Shown: in pieces, positions 34,915-45,055 of the stretch
How the letters are laid out: each line of letters opens with the position of its first letter
How positions within the stretch are numbered: the stretch's first letter is position 1
NCBI GenBank assembly: GCA_013180625.2
Contig: SNVD02010013.1
Span: 62,001-126,000, forward strand
Direction: 5' to 3'
DNA from: Boswellia sacra
Taxonomy: Eukaryota; Streptophyta; Magnoliopsida; Sapindales; Burseraceae
Length of the DNA stretch: 64,000 nt
Notes under the pieces: model-generated
Databases searched by the model: none
Seen by the model: only the letters and a program-made list of their open reading frames with translations
What the model was told of the DNA's origin: nothing
Position numbers and translations under genes: made by a program

Positions 34915-36181
34915 TCATGTGAACGTGATGCCAAACAAAATCAATTAAAATACCGCATTAATGATCAACACACAAAGTCCAAAGTTTGGCTAAAGAGAAA
35001 GACTAATATTTCAAATCAATAAAAATAATTTAATTTAGAAAATCTGTCCAAAATTTTATGGAAGCATTAAGTTAATATAGTATTGCAGGAATCTTGCTAA
35101 TTAATTAGTTAAATAAGTCATTCAAGACCTAACTCGTGTCTCTGATCAATCTCTCTGATATCAATGAAGGCTAAGGCTGAAAGGCTTGATAAATTATTTT
35201 AAATAGTTTTAATCAAAATATGTTTAGTGCCGGCAGACATGACGTTAAGCATAATTTTTAATTCATGGGCAGTTAGAATAATTGTAATATACTATTTTAA
35301 AACATCAATTAGAACAAAAACTACATAGCATAGATACCAGTAAAATAATAAATAAATCATCCTCCCACAGTCAACATCCAACAACCTTGACAATTTGGCA
35401 TGGATTTTTGTTAAATATTATTACATATAATTTCATTTGCAAAATCCAAATTGCATGCCAGTAGAATCTCAAGTCTCCTCTTAAATTTTTTGAAAGTAAC
35501 CATTTTATCATTAAAAAAAGACTTTAATTTGCGTTGGACAAGAAAATTGACATAAAAACAGACCTTAAAATATCTCTATTTTCACGGTTTTTCGTCCTTT
35601 CTCTGACAAATATATTAATAGCTCAAAATCAACAGATTATCCAATTTCATAAAAGAAATATTTATATTTCAAATAGGTACTCAAATTTATTATGAAGCTT
35701 TAGTAGATAGTTTTTTTTTCCCTCCTCTGCCGAGGTTTTCCCAAATAATAATAATAATAATTCTATTTGCATTTAACTATTAATTAAAATAGGGATTCAA
35801 CACAGACAAGAACACGAGTAATTATATAAATAACATGCAAACAGCTAAATACGAAAGTTTATGATGTTAATGAAAGCTAAAATATTGATTTCAACTACCT
35901 TAAATTTGGAGATTTCTGAAGTAGTCAAGCTACCAAAGAAGAACCCAATAAATTAAATACTGAAGACATGCAGCCAACTGAAATTGAAGGGATATGTTAA
36001 ATTTGCCATTCACTAACTGACCTTAATTGCTTCAACTTGTATTACTCTATCACAATTACTTTAATTTAATTACTTGGATGATGCCTTATTAACTAAGCTA
36101 AATGATTGATCGATAGAATGAATATGTATTTCGTAATAAATCGAGGTTTGCATAAGCTTTAACGTTTAAAATATATTTCGA

Positions 36182-36400
36182 CACTACAAGAAAAATGACC
36201 ATATTTGGCGGTCTTAAGAGCGCCACCAATGGTACCGCCAAATATAATCAATTTGACTATATTTGGTGGTCGTCAAAGTGGCAAATTTGCATCCGACTAT
36301 ACTTGGCGGTTTTTGACCGCCAAGTATAATAGGTTAAAAAATTAAAAAATATATATATATACTTGGCGGTTTTTTACCGCCAAGTATAATAATTTCAAAA
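36182..36400 (+). mobile_element. CACTA (EnSpm) transposon terminus
   Basis: Starts CACTACAAGAAAAATG, a classic EnSpm/CACTA end, immediately after the duplicated block (possible TSD CGA at 36,179-36,181). Subterminal palindromic units TACTTGGCGGTTTTTGACC/GCCAAGTATAAT occur twice (36,296-36,330; 36,357-36,390), plus diverged forms. The matching far end (...TAGTG) was not found, so the element is truncated or rearranged. Confidence 0.8.
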
Positions 36401-36404
36401 ATTT

Positions 36405-36407
<3 letters not shown>

Positions 36408-36452
<45 letters not shown>
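36408..36452 (+). repeat. (TA)n microsatellite
   Basis: Long uninterrupted TA run inside the CACTA-derived segment. Confidence 0.95.
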
Positions 36453-36456
<4 letters not shown>

Positions 36457-37681
36457 CTTGGACAATCCTCTGTCTACTAAAGGTGAAAGAGCAAGGGCCC
36501 TGTACAAAAAGCACCTCTCCAGAATTAATCACATGTTGATGTACAATGCTCCGAAGGCTTATATGATAGAGAAAATGTATACATACTTGCAAACAAAAAT
36601 AAATCTAACATAACAACATAGGCAGAATATAATTCAAAATAACAGAATTTCCATCTCTCCATCTGGAAACTGAATGCACTCCAAAAACAACAAGTCCTAA
36701 CCCCAAAACCTCCTTGTCTTTAGCCCAATAAAAAAATGAAGCTAAAAGAATTGCACTGACTTGGGCAGATGAATTAAAGAACTTCACTACAATGTCCAGT
36801 ACTGGCCTATAGATGGACAACTTAAATTCTAAACAAACAATTTGATATTTTTGTTCATACACAAGATATAGGAGCTTCCCAATGCAAGTGAACAACTATG
36901 TTAAGGGAAGAAATTATGAGGTCTGGCAGCTCACCCTCCAGCTCTTACAAGTTTAGTAACCTGGCTTCCAGCCCACACCATAGCCATTACTTTGAGAAAT
37001 CTGCAAAACACTAATTCAAATCAACACTATTTCTGGAAATATTAAATAATAATATTCTACCTCTCAATGGCTACGATATAACCCATTCTTCCAGGGGCTG
37101 GATCCACATAAAACCTAGAAAGCAAGTGAGATGGTGCCTTGTTATGTTGGTTGCATGGATATATTTGGAGAACGCATGTTTCAAAAGTAAAGTTCAAATG
37201 CTTATGCATGAGAAAAGAACACACACCACACTACTAGAAATGTTGTGAGGTAGTAGGCTGTGTTTAATAGCCCATACGACAATATCCCAGAAATTCCATA
37301 TCTCTTTAATCTCGTCAAGACCCTCCCAAGTTGAACAAGCAATACGAGTTGTAAGAAGACATGCCCTAAACAACCATAGAATCAAATACCTACTCTAACA
37401 CACTCCCCATTTGAACTTCACATTCTTTTTGTTTACTGGTGTTTTCAGTAAAACAACAAAAAAGCAACATGATAATGTGAAAACACCTTACGTTTAAAAT
37501 GATTGGTATGAAAAGCACATCCTTAAGCTTAAACCTAATTACAAACATAAAATTTGCTTTCTTCAAATGGCATTCCTTTCCTTGTAATTTACATATTGTT
37601 AATACCATTGGTTAAGAGAACAATGGAAGTTGTCATCATGTGACCATCACATGACATTGCAAAACACCAGAATTGCACTAA
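36453..37681. other. Unidentified sequence between the CACTA end and the copia fragment
   Basis: Present only between the two duplicates. A second CACTACTAGAAATG motif occurs at about 37,230 in the same orientation. Several short open stretches on the minus strand were not recognised. It may be CACTA interior, possibly with captured host sequence. Confidence 0.35.
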
Positions 37682-39536
37682 GTCACAGCCTCAGCCCAAA
37701 ATTCTTTGCCTAACCCAGCATTAGACAACATACACCGAACTTTCTCCAGCAATGTTCGGTTCATGCGTTCTGCCACCCCATTCTGCTGCGGTGTACCTCT
37801 AACAGTAAAATGACGTACAATACCTTCATCTTGACACAATTTCAAAAACTGATCACTGCAATACTCACCACCATTATCTGTTCTGAGATGCTTGATTTTC
37901 TTGCCAGTCTGTGTCTCAATCATCTTTTTCCATTTAAGGAAAACACGAAGTACATCATCTTTTGATTTCAAACAATACACCCAAGTTCTTCTGGAAAAGT
38001 CATCAACAAAAGTAACAAAGTAGTGCCTACCTCCCATCGATGCTGTTTTGGTAGGTCCCCACACATCTAAGTGAACATAATCAAGAATACCCTTGGTATT
38101 ATGAATAGCGGCGCCAAATTTCACTCTCTTCTGCTTTCCCAGAACACAATGCTCATAGAAATCCAGTTTGCAGGTCTTTGTGCCTTTCAATAAGCCTCAT
38201 TTCACCAAACTGAATAAGGCTTTCTCACCTGCATGTCCCAAACGCATATGCCACAGTCTCGTGATCTCTGAATCTGCATCATTATCAGAAACCGTAGCCG
38301 CTGATCCAGTAATCGTACTACCATTATGGTAATACAAGTTGTTTCTCCTAGTGCCTTTCAATACCACAAGAGCGCCTGAAGTGACCCTCAGAATACCATC
38401 TCGAATAGATATACTACAGCCTTTAGATTCTAAGGCTCCCAAAGAGATGAGATTCTTCTTCAGCTTTGGTACATACCGAACATCTGTCAGAACTCTAGTC
38501 AGTCCATCATAATTCCTCAAACGAATCGAACCTATCCCAGCAGTATGGCAAATATCATCATTCCTCATATATACAACTCCACAATCAAGCTCTTCAAACT
38601 GAAAGAACCAATCCCGATGTGGACACATATGATAAGTACAATCCGAATCCATAATCCACTCATCAGAAACAGAAGTGGATGGATGACCAACTAGACAAAT
38701 ATCTGAATCACTATCATCCTCACGCTCAACAACACATGCATCAGAAACAGACTTGCCCTTTTCTTTCTTTTTCAACTTAGGACAATCTTTCTTCCAATGC
38801 CCTTTCTCACGACAAAAGGCACACTCATCTTTTCCTAATCTACCCCTCGACAAAGATTTTTCCCTTTTTCCTGGTTTCCTACTATGACTACGCCCTCTCA
38901 CTATCAATGCATCTACTGACTCATCCCTATGTTCCCTTTGATCTTTCTTACGAATTTCATAATTCAACAAAGCAGAACAAACTTCTTCAAAAGACAGTTT
39001 ATCTTTCCCATGGATAAGAGTAATGCACAAATGATCTAATTCATCCGGAAGTGAGCCAATCAATAACATAGCCTTAATTTCATCTTTGAAGGTTTCATCT
39101 AAGTTTAACAAATCAACAATTAACTTATTAAACTCATCAATATGAGAACTGATGCTCGTACCTGGTTTCAACTGGAGACGGAACAATCTCTTCAACAGAT
39201 GCAGCCGATTCTCATTACTTTTCTTCATATATTTGTTCTCCAGCGCCTTCCACAATTTGCTTGCAGATGTCTCCTTGTGAACGGATACTTTTGTTCTCTA
39301 CACAAGCAAGAGCGAATCAACCCACAAGCTTTTATATTAAGCCTGTCCCAATCTCTTGCACTGATATCTTCTGGTTTTGTTTCTTCCAGAACAATATCCA
39401 AATCCTGCTGATACAACCCGTCCAACACCTCACTCTGCCATAAGCCAAAATTATTTCGACCATCAAATTTTTCAACATTTATTTTTGCATTTGTCACAGT
39501 CACTGTCTTTTCTGGTACAGTTGACGATGAAGCCAT
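37682..39536 (-). pseudogene. gag-protease-integrase of the truncated copia element
   Basis: ATG at 39,536 (MASSSTVPEKTVTV). There is a frameshift near 39,260-39,290 within gag. Then comes a long open stretch, 39,255-38,197, with gag core, zinc knuckle CAFCREKGHWKKDC (about 38,810) and protease WIMDSDCTYHMCP (usual DSG has become DSD, about 38,650). The integrase zinc domain HMRLGH...EHCVLGKQ is split by one TGA at 38,194-38,196. The integrase core has HLDVWGPTK, FVDDFSRRTW, RTDNGGEY and GTPQQNGVAERMNRT (38,190-37,682). Relatively mild decay. Confidence 0.85.
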
Positions 39537-39702
39537 TACTACCTCTCACAAATAAGCTCGATACACAAAACACCAATAATCAAGCTCCAAACAAACTATT
39601 ATATTCAATAACTAGCAATCCAAAATCAACAGCCCAGAATAGTAGCAAGTGCTTCAGAGAAATAGCCACTAACTACCCAAAACCTTCGGCTCTGATACCA
39701 AT

Positions 39703-40260
39703 TGTTATGCACAAGCGGAAGCGATAACCAACAGAACAACCAAATGCACAATACAAACTATGCTAGATAATTGAACATAATAGCAACTAAAGAGGCAACC
39801 AATCAACCACAATGCAGAAATAGAAAGAACACCAAGATTTAACGAGGTTCGGTATAAATACCTACGTCCTCGGACGCCGCTGAAGAAACTTTCCACTATC
39901 TTCAAAGAGAATTACAAACTTTTAGGCCACAATACAAATTCCACAACTATTGGGCCAAACTGCAATTACCCAAATAGTTGGTTCAAACTCTAATTACTCA
40001 AACAATTGGGCAATACTATAAATACCCAAAATAAAGGGGGAAAAACAAATATTACAAACTTTAAGGTCCTTACTGAAAGGCCCTTAAACTATGAGGTCTG
40101 ATATGTGAGACCTCACAAATAGAGGGGGTGAAGGATATTTCACTTGAGACACTTAACTTCTCCCATATAGCCTCCTTTTATAAGCCCATATGAGACTCAA
40201 TTTTTGTTCTCTAATCAATGTGGGATTCCTCCCATTGCATATGAGCCACTCTGCTCAACA
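39703..40260 (-). repeat. 5' LTR of the truncated copia element
   Basis: TG...CA boundaries and an adjacent primer site define it. No second copy is present in the window. Confidence 0.8.
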
Positions 40261-41903
40261 CATAACTCAACTTGTGTAGGACAAAGAAAAGGATTGTGTA
40301 GGTGTGCAAGAGATGCAGTGTCAGACCTTTGTAGGCAGAGACTATGCATAGGAGCATAAGTTTATCGCACAGGTGCGCAAGGTACACTGCACAAGTGCGT
40401 GACAGAGGGTTTGGAAACATGCTGAGACAAAAACTTTGCACAGGCATGCAATTTCGAATTTTCTATTTTAAATGTACCATGGCACTTGGTCGTTGACTTT
40501 CACATTTTATTTCTTGGAATATATAAGCACATGCTTGTCATTGTAGGTAGAGGTGAAGAGGACTAGAAAGTGAGAAAGAGTTTAGAGAAAATGAGGGGTT
40601 TTTGGGTGATAAGATAATATATAATCTACTAGATTCGTTATAATAAATCTCTTATCACATTGTTGATTTTATTATAGTGTCTTACTCATCATCAACAACT
40701 GGATGTAGGATCACTCTTGTGGTATGAACTGATATAAAATCTCTTATATTCTTGATTGTTTTTCTTGTTATTTAGTTGACTATGTGCTTAATTCTCCTAA
40801 ATTATTTTTGTATTAGCCGCTTATAAATGCGTCTACCTGTCATTCTTCACAACAAAAAGGTTGGCCGAAATTAATAGAACATCGAACAGTTGTCCGTAAC
40901 GTGCAATTATTAGCACCAAAACTCAAAAGAAAGTACTTTAATCACGCTCCTTCTTCCCCAACGTCTGCGCCTGTACTCCAACTACCCACCTCCGCCATCG
41001 TCAAATCAATCACTGGTGATTATACACTGACGTGTACCCTTTTAATATATTTCTTAAACTTAAATTTTATTTTTCTAAAACGAAAGTAGTTAATTTATTA
41101 TGTTTTGTGATATTGGGTTTAATATAACGATTTCTATCATCATTGGCTTCATTTGAAAATTTTTTTCCAGTTACTTGAAATTATTTTAATTATTATATGA
41201 TACTACTGCATGTGATACAATTGTATCAACATTTTACCTTTAAAAAGAATTAGAAGATATAGTAGGCCAAGAAACTTTAAACCCCTAAAGCCCAACATAC
41301 CAGCCCAGTCCACTCTCAAAGCTGTTAAAATTTCCTCCACTAAACAAATAAAAATCAAATTAAAATTTAAAAAAAAAATCCAAAACCAGAAGGCAGTTCA
41401 GGGTGATTAGCAAATTTTATAGATTTTTTTGTTCTTAATTTGTTATTTGACATTCTAGTAGATGCTTGAAAGGTTTCACTTCCTAGAAACTAGAAATATA
41501 TGGATTCTCAAACTGAAGATTATTATTTGCATTCTATATTGCTTGAAAAATTTAGTTTATTCTTTTAGTTATGGGAATTTTTATCAAGATCCACACCCTA
41601 TATAAATATATATGAGGTTGATTTTATAAAATTTAAATAAAAGATTCTTTAACTATTTTCAATATTACTTATATATATATATATATATTATTTTGGAGCA
41701 TTTATATATAAAAGATAACAAGTTTAAAAGTTAGCCCATAGCAGAAGACATGATTCGGCTGTAAGTAGGGACTGGTCAAGTTATTACCAATTTTTTAAAT
41801 TTATCAATAATTGAGTTGAGAAGGTATGGTAAGTGTTGGCTGTGCAGTCACTATTCTGCATGTTGCATGATTTCACTCTACCTTATTTTTATTTCTTTTT
41901 TGG

Positions 41904-42191
41904 GTTGATGCGGTAGTCTCATTTGCAATTGAGAGGATTGGAGACTATCTTAGCCAGAAAGCAATCTTCTTACAAGAAGTGAAAGATGAGGTGAAAATGA
42001 AATCACTGAAGAAAGATTTACACCGTGGGAGGACTACAACTTGTCGAATGCATGATCTTTTGAGGGATCTATCAATTCAAAGCTCAAAAGAGCTCAAATT
42101 TATTAACATTTATGACAAAATTGAAAAGTCATCTTATTCTTCGATATCATGTGGAAGACAAACTGCTATTTACCCCTTTAGAGAGAACTAG
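41904..42191 (+). pseudogene. CNL pseudogene lacking NB-ARC, copy 2
   Basis: Same codon-38/codon-489 fusion as copy 1 (KKDL followed by HRGRTTTCRMHDLL). No ATG. The reading ends at TAG, 42,189-42,191, about 16 codons earlier in the tail than copy 1. Upstream sequence, including the pyrimidine-rich tract before the coiled coil, is shared with copy 1. Confidence 0.85.
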
Positions 42192-42400
42192 TTTTGGCTT
42201 CAACAGTATAAAATGCTATTACGTTCTCTTTTGTTCTTCATGTTGAAATTTGAGTTACTCTGATACCACTTTATTAGAAAACAATTACTCAGTCAAAACT
42301 TTATTAGAGAACAATTACTCATCTAAAATAAATCAAACAACAGAAGAATATAATGAAGAAAAAGATATTGACTTTTGAACTCTACTCAACTTTTTTATTG

Positions 42401-42868
42401 TTTCTTAATTCTTCTTAATGAAATTGATAAATTACAAAGACACTCAATCCTAATCCTAATCTTAGTTCTTATTAATGAAATTGATAAACTTTGTTAGAAC
42501 CTTGCTTACGAACTGATATGAGTCTCTTGCATCTACAGAAAATTGGAAGATGCATGACACTTTCATTAGACTCTAAATAAGAAATCACTCTGTCTTTATA
42601 AGCTAAATTCTCCATATTTTTCTCATTTAGCTCCTGAAGATGCTTCACTTCATATTCAAGTATCCTTTTATCTTGACCAGCGAAGTCTGTAACATCCAAT
42701 GGCTCTGTGTCCACCCAAATATTATTATCAAAGACAGGTTCCCTCTTGGTACTAGTTCTGAGTCCAATCTAAGTAGAATATTTTCTTAAATATTGACACT
42801 TGCACTCATCACCAAAAAAAAAAATGCCCATTTAATTTCCAAGATGTGTTCAGAACTAATAGAAAATA
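42401..42868 (-). other. 473-bp segment absent from duplication copy 1
   Basis: Flanked by TATTG (42,396-42,400 and 42,869-42,873), which occurs once in copy 1. The minus strand has an 80-codon open stretch (42,714-42,472) with a helical KRILEYEVKHLQELNEKN segment, family not recognised. It could be an insertion in copy 2 or a deletion between short repeats in copy 1. A CTCTGATACCA word upstream (about 42,258) resembles a copia primer site on the minus strand, so this may be retroelement debris. Confidence 0.6.
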
Positions 42869-43900
42869 TATTGTCATGTGAACGTGATGCCAAACAAAAT
42901 CAATTAAAATACCGCATTAATGATCAACACACAAAGTCCAAAGTTTGGCTAAAGAGAAAGACTAATATTTCAAATCAATAAAAATAATTTAATTTAGAAA
43001 ATTTGTCCAAAATTTTATGGAAGCATTAAGTTGATATAGTATTGCAGGAATCTTGCTAATTAATTAGTTAAATAAGTCATTCAAGACCTAACTCGTGTCT
43101 CTGATCAATCTCTCTGATATCAATGAAGGCTAAGGCCGAAAGGCTTGATAAATTATTTTAAATAGTTTTAATCAAAATATGTTTAGTGCCGGCAGACATG
43201 ACGTTAAGCATAATTTTTAATTCATTGGCAGTTAGAATAATTGTAATATACTATTTTATAACATCAATTAGAACAAAAACTACATAGCATAGATACCAGT
43301 AAAATAATAAATAAATAATCCTCTCAGAGTCAAACATCCAACAACCTTGACAATTTGGCATGGATTTTTGTTAAATATTATTACATATAATTTAATTTGC
43401 AAAATCCAAATTGCATGCCAGTAGAATCTCAAGTCTCCTCTTAAATTTTTTGAAAGTAACCATTTTATCATTAAAATAAGACTTTAATTTGCGTTGGAGA
43501 AGAAAATTGACATAAAAACAGACTTTAAAATATCTCTGTTTTCACGGTTTATCGTCCTTTCTCTGACAAATATATTAATAGCTCAAAATCAACAGATTAT
43601 CCAATTTCATAAAAGAAATATTTATATTTCAAATAGGCACTCAAATTTATTATGAAGCTTTAGTAGATAGTTTTTTTTCCCTCCTCTGCCGAGGTTTTCC
43701 CAAATAATAATAATAATAATTCTATTTGCATTTAACTATTAATTAAAATAGGGAGTCAACACAGACAAGAAAACAAGTAATTATATACATAACATGCAAA
43801 CAGCTAAATACGAAAGTTTATGATGTTAATGAAAGCTAAAATATTGATGTCAACTACCTTAAATTTGGATATTTCTGAAGTAGTCAAGCTACCAAAGAAG

Positions 43901-44270
43901 TGATGAGCTCATACATGACATGCATGAGTTCTAGAATTCTGCTGAGCTCATGCATGACATGCATGGCTTCCAGAATCCCTCCCATGTGAATGCATTGAAA
44001 GTCAAAGGTAGGTGGCCAAATTTGATTTGAATTTGTGTGCAGAATTTTTTCTATAAATATGGGACGAATTCTGCCTTGTTTATGCATCAGAGAGATTCCA
44101 GAGAGAGTCCAGAGTCTAAACCAGAGAGTTTAGGATTGAGAGAGAGAGCCAGGAGAGCTCCAGAATTATTTAGGGGAGTTTTTATGTAATTCTTGCACAT
44201 TAATTTTCTCTGTTAATACAAGTTAATTTTCTCCCAAATTCTGTTCTGAGTTCTTATTGCATCCCCAACA
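43901..44270 (+). repeat. 5' LTR of the Tork-like element
   Basis: Contains TATA box CTATAAATATGGG (about 44,051). Near its start is a doubled palindromic word (GAGCTCAT.CATGACATGCATG at about 43,905 and 43,945). Confidence 0.95.
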
Positions 44271-44558
44271 AGTGGTATCAGAGCCTCGTTGAGCTCCTGA
44301 AACGTCAGAACAGAGAGAAAAAATTCAGAGAAAATTTGTCCCCTGTTTCTAGAAAATTTCGATTTTTCGGAAAGTCATCGAATTTCGAATTTGAAGTGTC
44401 CAGTGTGTTTGTGACGTCATCCTGATCATTCTGCAATTTTCCGGCGACCGATCCGACGTCCAGAGAGGCCTCAAGCGCCGCACGCGCCTCCGACCTGGTC
44501 TGCGAGTGGGCGTCACTCGCCTCACGCGCTGCACGCGCGTCTCAAGGAAGAAGACGAC

Positions 44559-44714
44559 CACGTCAGCGCCGCGTCATCAGCCACGTCAGCGAACTTTTTG
44601 CCACCTCAACAGGCCACGTCAACATATCGCCACGTCATAACGCCACGTCAGCCGGACACGTCAGCACGCCACGTCACCACCACGTCAGCACTGTGGACCC
44701 CATCTGCCACGTCA
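44559..44714 (+). promoter_or_regulatory. Array of nine CACGTCA motifs in the leader
   Basis: Nine exact CACGTCA heptamers (mostly CCACGTCAGC) in 156 bases, plus degenerate ones, in the leader between primer site and gag. The reverse complement TGACGTG(G) is a core site for plant bZIP factors. Whether it acts as an enhancer in DNA, or has a role in the RNA, is inference. Confidence 0.6.
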
Positions 44715-44719
44715 GCAAA

Positions 44720-44930
44720 TCGTTGGAAAATTTTATTTTGGCCCCTGTATTTCTGGGTAATAACATTTTGACCCCTGAGTTTATGAAATTTACATTTCAG
44801 TCCCTAGGAAATATCAGTTTGGCCCCTATAGTTCTGGTGAATGACATTGTGCCCCCTTTAGTTTCTAAAATTTCAGTTTAGCCCTTAAGAAATTTCAGTT
44901 TAGTCCTTAAAGTTTCCAAGCTTAGTATTT
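44720..44930 (+). repeat. Degenerate repeat TTTGGCCCCT-A-TT-CTGG in the leader
   Basis: About five imperfect units based on CAGTTTGGCCCCTATAGTT, each followed by an AT-rich spacer. Confidence 0.65.
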
Positions 44931-44955
44931 ATTGTATAAAAGGAATTTTTGAGCC

Positions 44956-45018
44956 ATGGAAGAGGCTATTCTACCTAATTTGACCGTTTCGAACGTAACG
45001 GTGGGCTCGGTTTTTTGA
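44956..45018 (+). CDS. Upstream ORF before gag, 20 codons
   Basis: ATG in good context (GAGCCATGG) encodes 20 residues beginning MEEAILPNLT. It ends 37 bases before the gag ATG, which also begins MEE. It may influence gag translation; untested. Confidence 0.4.
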   Translation: MEEAILPNLTVSNVTVGSVF

Positions 45019-45055
45019 AATTCAATTTCCATTTTAGTGAATTAATTATTCTAAA

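Larger units (their letters stand above)
32814..36181 (+). repeat. Segmental duplication, copy 1
   Basis: Matches 40,261-43,900 continued at 49,470-49,708, in the same orientation. In the last 240 bases I count about 10 differences plus a 2-bp indel (about 96% identity). It contains the NB-ARC-less CNL pseudogene and its upstream sequence, then AT-rich spacer. The right edge is exactly the CACTA terminus at 36,182. Confidence 0.92.
37682..40260 (-). mobile_element. Truncated Ty1/copia element (5' LTR to integrase)
   Basis: The minus-strand 5' LTR is 39,703-40,260 (558 bp, TGTTGAGCAG...GCATAACA). It is followed by primer site TGGTATCAGAGCC (39,688-39,700), gag, protease and part of integrase. 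The sequence breaks off at GKEFWAEAVT (37,682): no RT, RNase H or 3' LTR. Its LTR directly abuts the left edge of duplication copy 2. Confidence 0.88.

Noticed and set aside
37230..37250. CACTACTAGAAATG as the opposite end of the CACTA element
   Set aside because: It has the same orientation as the first terminus; a true far end would read as its reverse complement.
44559..44714. CRISPR-like array reading of the CACGTCA repeats
   Set aside because: The motif is 7 bases with irregular spacing, in a eukaryotic retrotransposon leader; no long repeats or spacers.
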